Positions 46,906 to 57,553 of a stretch of 64,000 nt of DNA are shown in pieces. A program made the position numbers and the translations under genes. How positions within the stretch are numbered: the stretch's first letter is position 1; every line of letters starts with the position of its first letter. The stretch is from Paraphysoderma sedebokerense (lineage: Eukaryota > Blastocladiomycota > Physodermatomycetes > Physodermatales > Physodermataceae), in the NCBI GenBank assembly GCA_025602915.1, contig JAHLJZ010000012.1, positions 1 to 64,000 of the forward strand, in the 5' to 3' direction. The notes beneath the pieces are model-generated. The model searched no databases. It saw only the letters and a list, made by a program, of their open reading frames with translations, and was not told the DNA's origin.

Positions 46906-47535
46906 CTCTTTTATCGGGATTAAGAAGTGGAAGGCAGATTGGATCAAAAGATAGAGATACATTCGACGCATCTAATGGAACGTCGAAATCAGAATGATGC
47001 ACGATTTGAATCGAAATGTGTACAGTTTTCTTTACGGATTGTAGATTGTAAAAAACATCACAGTGATGGGTAAAAACTCGGGGGGACAGGATAGTTCATG
47101 CAATTTATCATATGTTTATTCATCATCTAGCTCGTCAGATTTTCACGGGCTCTCTGGATCTTTTCATCGATCCTGATTCCATTTTTTTTTTCAACAATAC
47201 TAGCTAAATTCGTTACTGTTCCATATCACACTCATTCACATATCAAAAGGATCAATATTCAATTTCACGAGATCATTTGTAACTTCTTTTGTTGGTATTG
47301 TTGGAGGGGGTTGGTGTGATGTTGGTTTTGAAAATTGGTTGTCATTGTTGATACGTATTTTGTATTCTGTCATTGTTTGCTAATCAAAAATACATATAGA
47401 TCTCGTTTTTTGTCTTCTTGTTGTCATACTAATATATTCTCTTATACAAACTCATCAGCATATGTAGTTAAGGCCACAAATCTCTTGCTTCATTACATGC
47501 CTCGTTCCCTATGATGCTGAATATTAATGCAATCG
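46906..47535. other. Convergent 3' flanks
   Basis: AT-rich, with no supported gene. It separates the Sds3-like gene (+) from exonuclease-helicase copy B (-). Confidence 0.4.
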
Positions 47536-50005
47536 CTATGCCAGCCATGGCAATGTGACATCCTGCCTCCTGGCATGAACCACGACGTCTAATCTCTGGC
47601 AAGTTCTCGCTAACTTTCCTAAAAGCGTATTCTTCGCCTTCTGACTAGTGAAAAAACCGAGATGTCCAACAATTATCATTGCCTCTTTACATCTTGACAA
47701 CCACACGTTTGCCCTTCGTTCGTCAATCAAGAAACCTAGTCTTTCAGTTCTAGTCATCCCAACAATTACAAAATCGCTTTCTTGACCCTGAAATGAATCG
47801 ATATTGAAGACAATACGTTCGGGGGAAATTTTAAGTTCCTTTAACTTTCGACTAATGATATGGCGTTGGCGATCATATGGCACAAGTATAACGAATTGAC
47901 GTCCTTTCTCGATAAATTTTTTAGCGAGTGCGACAATTTGGTTGGCTTCTTCTTCATTTTGGTAACTTGTACCAATTAGTTTTTCTTTTCCTACGACATT
48001 GACCCATAATATAGGATGATTTGGAGTTTCGGAAAGAGTAGCGACTTCAGGATTTTTCAGTCTTCCGCTGTATACATTTTCTGATATGAAGTCTCCGATT
48101 GCGCGGGGCAGACGATATTGAATTTCGAGGAAATAAGTCGGATGATATATGTCAAAAATACTATAAATTTTAATCTTCTCTGATCCGTACGGTGGCAGTT
48201 GTTTATCATCGCCAATGAAAATGGTTTTCTTAAGTGATTTCATCTGTAATATTGGCCCAATGTACGCTCCGATATGAATTTGACTAGCTTCGTCGACGAT
48301 GAGCATTGTAGGCTGTCGCTTGTGTAACACAACTTTATGAAAGTTCTCATTGTGTAGCATAGCCATGGTACAGATAATAACCGAGCATTTTTGAAACTCT
48401 TCACATATTTTGTCTTGATTGTAAAGTTGGTCGCTCGTGATGACGAAATCTTTCATTTCTTCGTATTGAGATTCGTGCCATTCTTCATAAAACTCCTTGG
48501 AAACAATCAGACGAAAATTTTTGAATCCGTATTTCAGGCAGGCTTGACCAATGTTCCTGACAGCGACGTTTCCATGAGCGGTGCAAATAGCGACTTTCGA
48601 ACTATTTACCCCACCACAGAACAGCGCATCGAATATTTTAAGACTATGTGTAATAACGGTTGTTTTCCCTATGTATGATACGAAAGAATGTGTCAGCGTA
48701 AAAATTTTCTAGACTGTCGAAATAAAACATACCTGTGCCTGGCGGCCCCTGAATAATTTCTATTTCTCGCGAGGATCCGAGTATCGCCAACACCGCTTGT
48801 TCTTGAACGTCGTTTAGGTCTTTAAATCTTTTCTTAACGTATCTAGCGACTTCACAAGGATTTGCAACAACTCCTTCTTCAAGCTGAAGTCTTTTCTGTT
48901 TTTTACGCTTGTTGGATCTGTTAAATGCAAAATCCTTGTACAATCTCTCAATTTTGCTGCAATCTTCCACTACAGATTGAAGGCTGAGGATTTCTCCAAT
49001 GAACCGGTTTCGCATGAAACTTTCCGCCGAAGATTCATTGGAGGGGTCAGATTCAATATGAGTTATAAGTCTTTTGTCAAACTTATCGTTCTTCCCTTCC
49101 TTGGACCGGAAATCAATCAACCTAGCTGACTTCCCTTTAATATTATCGATTTTGGTACTGAATTTGACACCAGTCTTGAGCACAATTACCACCTTGTGCA
49201 TTCGCCTTATTCTGGTCGGAAAACGGTCCATTTTTATCAATAATTGACACTTTCCCTTGCTGAAGATGATTTCTGAATAGTCAACTTTGTGAATCATTCC
49301 GGATTTATCTTCCACTATATTGCTAACGACTGTCATGTCCCCACACATTTTTGTAGCCCAATCTGGCAAAAGGCTCATTTGTATCGGTTTCAATTTCTTT
49401 AAACAACCAATTCCTTTGCGACCGATGGCGTGCGAAACTAATGCATCAAAAGCAGCGTATCGAATCATTTTCTTGGTGAGGACGCTTTGCGCCCAATCTG
49501 ACCTCGTTATTTCTTTATCTTTTACAAATCGATTTTGCGGAAATAAATCGTCAAAAATATCGAATAGACCTTTCTTCCGGAAAGAGCCGGGATCATTATA
49601 GGCTTTTGTTATATCGTATGTTGCGTTAAATTTATATCCAAAATTCTCATACAAAAGTATAGCATCTTGCCAAATTTCTGCCCCAGTTTTGATAATGTCC
49701 ATGGACTGAAAGAAGGCATCTAGAGGTGCTTTCTTATGTTTGCTTCGGTACTCTTCAGTTATGTGTCCGGTTGGAGGTTTGACTTTAATCAGAAGGCATC
49801 TACTAGCCGTCGATAATTGTATCAGACAGATTTTGTGAACCATGAATTCGGTGTCGAGACCCACAACATTGGTTTTGTCGAGGCTGTCGGTGAGCCATTT
49901 GATATTTTTGTAGGATAAATTTTCATGATGCACCAAAGTGACAGCCAAGAGCTTCTTCTTGAATAACGGTGATGGTAATTTAAGCTTCTTTCTAGTATTC
50001 TGCAT
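47536..50005 (-). CDS. DEDD 3'-5' exonuclease fused to Upf1-like SF1 helicase, copy B
   Basis: This is a paralogue of the gene at 17562-20014 with the same domain order and length. Its exonuclease part has GLDTEFMVHKICLIQLST, TGAEIWQDAILLYENFGY and RYAAFDALVSHAIG. The middle segment has KVVIVLKTGVKFSTKI. Helicase motifs are GPPGTGKTT, VDEASQIHIGAY, GDDKQLPPYGSEK, LVPYDRQRH, IDSFQGQESDFVIVG and NVWLSRCKEAMIIVG. A 64-nt intron (48669-48732) splits the Walker A Gly codon at the same place and phase as in copy A, so the pair arose from an intron-bearing ancestor by DNA duplication. Motif VI reads LSRCK rather than the usual LTRA(R/K). The start chosen is MQNTRKKLKLPSP; an in-frame ATG at 50053 is the alternative. 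Both catalytic sites look intact. Confidence 0.85.
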
Positions 50006-50640
50006 TGAAATTACGGAATTATGTCCAGACGTTGACAATTTGAGAAGGCACAAGATTAATGTTGATATCCGCAGCGGTTAAACGTTGAGATTAAAAAATG
50101 AACTAAAATAAATCAGGTGATTAATTCTGTGATTTTGATTTTATATTCTTCGAAGAAAATTCCCTGGAATAAATATAGTAATTTATACTGCCTAAAATAA
50201 GAATCCGAGCCACTGCGCGCGCACGCAATATCCATTGATTATAACCATTGCGGTCTTCTCCATTCCAATGGGCATTCTATTACATGTTTCTATTTTAGAT
50301 TTTGATTGTATTAAAATGCTTCTAGGTTCTACGCCGTTCTTCAGTCGACTCTTATCCAAGTCAAATGAATATCTCCATTGATAAAAACTGATTTAATGTT
50401 ATAGAAAACTAAAAAATTATATTTCAATTTCAGTTATACAAAGTTCTTCCAACATTTTACTCGAAACAGCTTTAACCGGTCAATGTTCTAACTCCATGCA
50501 TTATATCGCTGTAAACACGTGACAAACGGCTCGGCCGAAAAATTTCCTTCAGGTAACGATTGTATAATTGCTGTATTTTCAATTGTAAATACCAAGAACG
50601 AAAGCGACGTAGATTTATTAACAGATACCCCGTTTAGTCG
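50006..50640. other. Divergent promoter region
   Basis: AT-rich region between copy B (-) and the NOL8-like gene (+), with no supported gene. It probably carries both promoters. Confidence 0.4.
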
Positions 50641-53113
50641 ATGTCTACAATCACAAAGAGAATTCATATCTCCGGGCTTCCTCCGCAAACCAAGGCCCAA
50701 GATCTTCAATCTCGGTTTTCATCGTTCGGTACTGTGAGCGACATCCACATTCCACTTTCATCTCTTGATAATTCTAGCCGGAATTTCGGATTCTTTACAA
50801 TACAGACAACAGAACCTCAATTGAAAAAATGTATAACAGTGTATAACGGTACGAAATGGAAAGGAAGTGTCGTTAAGATTCAGGAAGCCAAGAAAGGGGA
50901 TTATATGAATCGATTGAAAAATGAGTGGGAGGAGGAAAAGAAATTGCAGGAAAGTGGAGTGGGGAATGAAATTTTGATCAAGAAGAAAGTGCATAGAAAG
51001 AGAAAGAAAGGGGAAGTTCCGGTTTATGTTTCTAGAAATACTTCATTGGTTGATGATGATAATGTGGACGGAAGAAAGGTACAGCTAAGTGTCCCTAGCG
51101 ATCTAAGATTTCATAGTTTTTTCCTTATGGTTTCTAACTATTTAAATTGATATTGTTTTTATTAGTTTTGGAAGAGAGGACGATATGGTAGAGCAATTGC
51201 ATCAATGCGATTAAAGAGGCCTAACGGAGAGAGGGTATTCTTTTTTTATTGTTTACGCCAGTTGCAACTAATTTTACTGGCGAATCTGACTCTTTTGTCT
51301 TACAATAATCTAGTTCTTCTTTGATCCGACACAATTCAAAGAAAATCTTGTAAAATTATTTGTCTCCGCAAGGCCGAAATCTGTGAGAGAATTAACGTGG
51401 TCCGTCGAAGAGCGATACGATCTCTCTGGCAATAATTCGGCTTTTGAAGTTGACAGCGACTCAGAAGAGGAATCTATAACGAACGACCGGTTTGAATCAA
51501 TGGAAATTGATCATTTCTCTGACATGGAGAACCTGGTGACGGTCAGTTCAGATGAAGCCGGAACAACTTCATCGGCGATGGATTCATCTGATGACGCCGA
51601 TCTACCGGCTGTATCGGAAATCAACAAAAATCAATCGGAGCAACAAAGACTGCTCGCTCTCGAAGCTAGAAGGAAAGAACGCCAACAACAGCGGCAACTA
51701 ATTAGCGAGTCTCTGAGTGGTACTTCATCGAGAAAGGAAGGGCACTTGAAATTTTCAGATAGTGAGAGTGAGGAGGAAATATCAGAGAGTGTGAACACAG
51801 AAAATAAGGAGTTTGAAGAGGCCAAAATGGCGCTATTTGATTCGGATGAGGACAGTCATATAGATTTCACAATGGGCGGAGACGGTGATGGTAGTGACCT
51901 TAGCGATGACGAAGATCAGACTACATTGGATAGTACAGTCGAAGAAGGCAGCGATCTATTTGGTACGTGCAGCTATATCTGTGTATGAAACCTTATTTTC
52001 AGCTCATTATATTCATTTTTATGTAGCAATTAAATCTCAATTCGAGGGCACAAAGGGCAAAAAGTTGTTGGACCTTCAAAGGCGATTTAAGGGAGACGAT
52101 CGTTTCAAGATTACGGAAGACTTTGACTCTTCTGACTCTGAATCTGAATACCCGGGCGCAGAACAGCGTGGAGTTCAAGACAACGGGAATGCCGAGGATG
52201 AAGTTTTTGATGAGCGTGTTGGTAACTTGAAGGAAGAGAAAAAGGTTGCGCTCAATGTTTTGGAAGGATTGTTTGGAAGCGCGATAAAACGAAGTGTGGA
52301 TGCAAGAGAAGAGCAAAAGAAACGGTATGAGTTTAGGTCTATCGGTTTTAATGTGTTTGCCCAATATTAACAAGTCGTATTTGATTCAGCAGTACACCAT
52401 CGAATTCTTTGTCGTCATTATTACCCATGGTGCGGTACGATCCTACGGCTGAGGACGCAGACGAGTACGAAGAAGAAGAACAGCAGGATTCTATGGATAC
52501 TTTGCGGTCTAATGATGCATTGGCGGAGCTTGAAGTCGAAGACATAAGTGCAAAAGAAACCGCAATTCCTGAAGTTTCCAAAGATAAAAGTTATACTGTC
52601 AATCTAGATTTTGGATCGGTGTTCAAGAAGGGACAGGCACCCGTTGCCGGTATATATTTCTGATTCTAACTTTCTCTGGACATTGCAACTAATAAGTTAT
52701 TTTATTGTCTATCAGCCACAAATACTTCGTTTTCCCTGTTTGGGGGAACACCCAGTTCTACCTCGTCTGCAGACGATACTTCTAACTCAAGTTCACTATT
52801 TAACTTTATTTCGGCTCCGTCCTCATCCGCCCTCGACTCAAACCCTGAACTCTCTGCATCGGCTTCGATGTCTGCCGATACATCTCAATCTACTCCCTCC
52901 AGCATCTCGCAGTCTTCGTTCTTCCTTTTAAATCGTCTCGATCAACTTGAACAAGAAACTGGCAAGCAATTTCAGCGTTCTGAAACGGTTCAGGAAATTG
53001 AGAAAAAATGGTTGGAAAGTAGACGAGAGCTGACTTTGCAGTTCAAAAAGAAACGAAAAGATGCTGTTAGGAGAGAAAGAAAAACGAGAATGCGGAAAGG
53101 CAAATCCAATTGA
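50641..53113 (+). CDS. NOL8: NOL8-like nucleolar RRM protein
   Basis: The first exon carries an RRM: KRIHISGLPPQTKAQDLQSR (RNP2) and RNFGFFTIQTT (RNP1), then a basic stretch (KKKVHRKRKKGEVPVYV). Later exons are acidic and Ser-rich (EVDSDSEEESITNDRFESME) with a helix of EQQRLLALEARRKERQQQR followed by ISESLSGTS, then FEGTKGKKLLDLQRRFKGDD and VRYDPTAEDADEYEEEEQQD. The last exon ends EIEKKWLESRRELTLQFKKK with RRERKTRMRKGK. This order (N-terminal RRM, RLxALxERxxE helix, acidic repeats, KKKRK-rich end) is that of NOL8, a nucleolar protein tied to rRNA processing. Introns are short. Confidence 0.75.
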
Positions 53114-53308
53114 TCTGAATCAACACAAAGCTAGTACGAATGGTGCAATCATATATGATTATTACATTGTACGATAATATAAGTTCCCTTCAAATAATCA
53201 ACTTAAGGTGACGAGGAATTAAACAAGATGAAATAAATATTAATAGGGTACAAGATTAACCATTCCACGTTCCGACTGCGATTAGACCCGCATTAACAAT
53301 CTGTCCGT

Positions 53309-53346
53309 CTCGGAGTTGCGTTCATGCCGGACGACGCAACTCCGAG
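53309..53346. promoter_or_regulatory. Perfect 12-bp inverted repeat with 14-bp loop
   Basis: CTCGGAGTTGCG (53309-53320) and CGCAACTCCGAG (53335-53346) are exact reverse complements. A TATATAAA element follows at 53357. They lie upstream of the broken glycine-rich-domain copy and could be part of an inherited promoter. Confidence 0.55.
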
Positions 53347-53525
53347 GGGACAACAATATATAAACCAAATACCTTCGTTTCATTCCACCTCCACCATCGA
53401 AAAGTTAAGACAAGCAGTTCTTTCATTTTACCAGTGTTTGAAGGAAGAATTGCTCCTCGTGGACAGAATATTAGTTCGCACTCCTTGAATACAAAACACA
53501 GCGGAAGCGAAGGTGAACAAAAGGT

Positions 53526-54112
53526 TTGAACAACAGTATTTGGCCAAATGTCAGTCAAGTGCCGACGACGTTTGATACGTATAGTGCGGGATTAGGCATG
53601 TACCGTGCCATGTTCGATAATATGTTGCCCAGCGCCACAACGTATTTCACATTCCCGCCTTTATATTGGGAGCCATACCCGTTTTCCAACCACACATTTA
53701 CGAATGCTGGGGCGACAGGTCGTTTTGGTCCTACATTGACGGCGTGCAGAAGCGCATACTCTTCGCAACCGTGGGCTCAGAACAGCAGTTTCTTCAATAT
53801 GGCGACGCAGGGTATCCAATTGTGGACTGTCCCCGATACTGGGTCGTACAGAATTACATGTGCCGGTGCTCAGGGAGGTAGCAATGTATATAATGTTGGA
53901 GGAAGAGGTGCGCAAATGAGAGGTGACTTTCATTTGGTGAGGGGGCAAATTATTACCATACTTGTTGGACAACAAGGCGGTGTAAGGAACACTATTTGTA
54001 CTGGAGGTGGAGGCGGTGGTTCGTTTGTCTGGAGCACACAATCAGCAAGCGAACGATTGATAGCTGCGGGACAAGATCAGGACATGGTTTTGTCACCATA
54101 ATTAGGCTATAG
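53526..54112 (+). pseudogene. Truncated copy of the glycine-rich-domain gene
   Basis: From NNSIWPNVSQVPTTFDTYSA onward it matches the gene at 23888-25936 from the end of its fourth Cys-repeat: FTFPPLYWEPYPFSNHTFTNAG, GIQLWTVPDTGSYRITCAGA, RGDFHLVRGQIITILVGQQG, CTGGGGGGSFVW. The signal peptide and first repeats are missing. After SERLIAAG the long Gly-rich core (over 100 residues in the full gene) is absent. The sequence then rejoins near the coding end at SGHGFVTIIRL, but in another frame. No start codon with a signal peptide is in frame. It is therefore a 5'-truncated, internally deleted duplicate. Similarity is still high, so the loss is probably recent. Confidence 0.8.
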
Positions 54113-54413
54113 GCTAGACAATCATATCGTCAGGGAAAGTGATATGCTGTTAAAGCAAATGGAAATTATGACTCTCTCGAATCGCACATCAGGATAGGCA
54201 GAGGAGCAGGCAACAGTATTATCGCTTGACTAGCGATTTAAAATTGCATTGCAGTATCATCTACTGTTGTATCCATACTCCATAGTATTTTTGTATTCTT
54301 TGAGTGGAGTGAAAGTCGATTCCGATAGCACATCGTTCATGTACAACATCAATTCCTGACAAACCGCATCTCACCAATTCAGCAAACTATCGAACCCGAC
54401 AAAGAATACAAAA

Positions 54414-55797
54414 ATGTCAGACGTCTACATCTCCAATTCTTCATCATCTCTCTTTATCTCATCTTCTTCATCGGAAAATGTTTCGCCTATTTCGGTGAAC
54501 CGTTCAAATCCTCGGTCCAGTTCGGCCAGATCGTCCCAGGATTCTTTGCCACACAGGATACCAGTGTACGTCAATGTATATGATATGGCTTCGGCGAATA
54601 GTTATTTGTATTGGTTTGGATTGGTAAGTACACTGAGAAAGGCTTACTTTAATTGCTCTTTCGTATGAGGTGGGAATGTTCAGATAGAATGGTTTTTAAC
54701 AGAATTATTTACTCCGGCTTTCATTTGCGTTCGATGGGCAATTGTTTGTCATAGGGAATATACCATTCAGGACTGTATCTACCGACTTTCAATGCCGAAT
54801 TCTGTTTTGGAGGACATGATATTGATGGGTTAACAGGTACGGATCGATGGTTCAATGTCGGTTCTCGCTGACGATGGCCATAGTACAGTCAACTCACTAC
54901 TCTGTGTCCTAAATTCAATATAAAAATTTATCCTTGTATTGAAAATTAGGTGTCTTTCAGGTACCGCCGAAAACCGGTGTTCCCGGTCTTATCTTTCGAA
55001 AAAGTGTATTTGTCGGAAATGCAACGGTGTCTGAGACCGAGGTGCATCAGATACTTAGAGCAATGAGTTTAGAGTATACAGGCAAAAGTTATAATCTGCT
55101 GACGAGGTAAGCAAGAAATTAAAGTGAAAAATATGGTAGTTGAAGGACAGAGATGCTGATAGAGATTACAACTTTTTGCTTTTTGGTTGGGGCCCGAAAT
55201 TCATTCAGGAATTGCAATCATTTCACGACCGATTTAGCTCAAAGATTATGTTCGAAATCTCCACCGAAATGGTAAGTTGACTTTACTTCGTTGTTTGACA
55301 TCGTTATATGTTTTCCCTTGGGATCGATTATGTCATTGGGTTCCGTGAAACATCAGAAAGGAAGGCGATCTGGTTACAAAACGTACCCCGATAAACTCAT
55401 ATTGAAGGAGCTCAACTGGATCTTAACTTAACACGACATCAGAGTGGGAATATTGAATTTTATTCTTGGCAGATAGCTTTCGCCATTTGCTGCCTTCGTA
55501 TCTCACTGTTGGCTGGGTGTCTTCGGGATAGAGTTTAAGAGACGTTTTCGTCACCAGATGACTTCTTCTGATTTTTTTGGGTCTTACTTTATCTTGTTCC
55601 CCACTTTTATTCATGCACATGATCGTTAAATTATTGACAATGATCCTTATATCTGTTGCAGGATAAACAGATTAGCGTCACTAGCGTTAATGGTTCCGTG
55701 GTTCGTTATTCCGACAATTCTATTGCTGTTTCGAGTTGCTGCTTGTATCATAGAAGTGTCTGACCCTCGAATTGCATTTACTTTGTTTAAAGTATGA
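54414..55797 (+). CDS. DeSI/PPPDE-family cysteine peptidase (desumoylating/deubiquitinating type)
   Basis: After a Ser-rich N-terminus the exons join to give VYVNVYDMASANSYLYWFGL, then GIYHSGLYLPTFNAEFCFGG, then FQVPPKTGVPGLIFRKSV, EVHQILRAMSLEYTGKSYNL with LTRNCNHFTTDLAQRL, and WINRLASLALMVPWF. The family's catalytic dyad is the His of GIYHSG and the Cys of NCNHF, both present. The C-terminus holds a hydrophobic span (LMVPWFVIPTILLLFRVAA), suggesting a membrane-anchored form. DeSI enzymes remove SUMO, and some remove ubiquitin. Introns 1-3 are short, but the fourth (about 55272-55661) is roughly 390 nt, long for this window. Confidence 0.85.
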
Positions 55798-55946
55798 TAC
55801 CAGCTGAACTACAACCCGAAAATCCCACAGAGGATCACCTGCTTTCGCATCAATATCAGCAATCATCTCAACCTGCAAACCGTGTGCCAATGCAACGATA
55901 GAAGCGTATTGTATTGCATCGATGGAGCTGTGAAATTCAGTGAAAG

Positions 55947-56005
55947 TGTACATTCAAAAAGACTGGATTGCTGTAATGTACATTCAAAAAGACTGGATTG
56001 CTGTA
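55947..56005. repeat. Two-copy 30-bp tandem repeat
   Basis: The unit begins TGTACATTCAAAAAGACTGG and is repeated once with no mismatch across about 29 bp. It lies in the gap between the DeSI-like gene and NDUFAF3. It looks like a recent slippage or short duplication; no coding role is seen. Confidence 0.8.
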
Positions 56006-56269
56006 TAATACCATTCGCTTTGCCTGAAATTGAGACATTGTCACCATCTTGTGTGTCCTTTTAATAGTTAGAGTGTATCTTTGTGTAAATTATTATAAAC
56101 TTTTAAGAAATGATAAAACGTGGTTTAATTTCCGATAGCCCATAGATTGGGGTTGAAGAAAGACCGAATCTTTTGATCATGCGGTGATTTGAGGGTGTCT
56201 AGGCTGTGGAACTCCGCCAATCTCGTTCGAATACTCACCAGACAAAAGATATACTTTTTAATTGCAGCA

Positions 56270-57263
56270 ATGTTATCAACTCTGATAACCAGGACAGCGA
56301 CCCGCCTTCCTCTCATACTGTCGACGATCCTCCGTCCACATTTTGCCCCTATTCCTCATCGAAATCAACTCTCTTGTGTTCTTGTCTCGACCTTCAATTG
56401 GCACCAACCTCGATCCTTTCATACTACCCCATTCCATCGATCACTAGCCCAATACAACATATTCTTCAATGCCCAAGGCAACACATACATCCATAAATTC
56501 ACCAACAGCGGATTCATACTCTCTGGTGAATTATCATTGAACGGACCGATACTGTTGATGAGTAATTCTGCGTTTTTGTGGGACGTACCTCAACCGAAAG
56601 ATTCTAATGGATCGAGTTTATGGGACGGTTGGACCGAAGATATGTTTAAAGTCTTTGAAACTGTTGAACCTAGGCCAGGTGAGTTTGTAAAATCTTTTGT
56701 AGCCTTTGGTCCTGATGTACACGATTATTCGGTTTTGCGTACTGTTGGCGGTTTTTATTAATTGAGACAAATTTGTGGTTTCTTGTCATGATTGTAATCT
56801 CATTATCTCTGCTAATTAGTTCTTACTGTCTTTGGTTCATATTTTGGGTATATTAAGAGTTATTGGTCATTGGGACTGGAAAATCCTTCACGCCGTTACC
56901 ACCTCACTTGAGAAAGTATTTATTATCACTAGGCATACAATTGGAGACGATCGATACGGTATGTATTTTATAAATGTGATTATAAATTTTTATTCTTTCT
57001 GAGCTCATTTATATGTACTTGATAGAAAAACGCATGTTCGACTTATAATGTGATGTTGGAGGAAGGGAGATCGGTTGCTGCCGCTCTATTGCCGATTGCG
57101 CCGACTTCAGCTAAGACTGGCAAAGTGATGTCTACTCTGAAAGAAAAAAAGTGAGGAAGACTGGTTGATAGTATTGGCCTGTGTTAATTTCAATCAAAAT
57201 GGAAATAGAGTATCAGCTTTAAATGTCGGTTTGGCGATATTTGCGAAAATTGAATCAGATTAA
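56270..57263 (+). CDS. NDUFAF3: NDUFAF3 homologue (complex I assembly factor)
   Basis: An Arg-rich mitochondrial presequence (MLSTLITRTATRLPLILST) is followed by the DUF498 domain: FTNSGFILSGELSLNGPILL, FLWDVPQPKD and FKVFETVEPRP. Splicing at a GTGAGT donor gives ELLVIGTGKSFTPLPPHLRK, YLLSLGIQLETIDT, then KNACSTYNVMLEEGRSVAAA and LLPIAPTS. A last small exon adds VSALNVGLAIFAKIESD with stop at 57263; reading through the donor instead would end at 57154. NDUFAF3 works with NDUFAF4 in the assembly of mitochondrial complex I. Its presence implies that this organism keeps a respiratory complex I. Confidence 0.88.
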
Positions 57264-57553
57264 TAGTGTGAATTTACGAATATTATCAAATAAAGATGTG
57301 TGATACATTAATAGGAAACAAAGGATGATCCTGTTGCTGTGAAATCTAATTCTGAATATAAAAATAAAATAACATATTTGCGTGATTTGATTCCCTCGTT
57401 CCTCGTTCCTTCCTCTCGATTCCCTCGCTCCATTTCCATCACCACAACAGATCGCATTCATTCCATCGTCGCAGCAGTGTTTCGACTCTTTCCACACACT
57501 CCCCTCGACGGATATAGACACTCTCTAACAGCACAATCACCCTAGTGTCAGTC

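Noticed and set aside
17562-54112. One segmental duplication that moved helicase and glycine-rich-domain genes together.
   Set aside because: In the first location the two genes point towards each other; in the second they point apart. A single inverted or direct copy cannot explain this without extra rearrangement, and the spacer sequences do not obviously match.
55423-55620. 65-codon minus-strand frame inside the long DeSI intron.
   Set aside because: No recognised content and no sign of its own promoter or splice sites.
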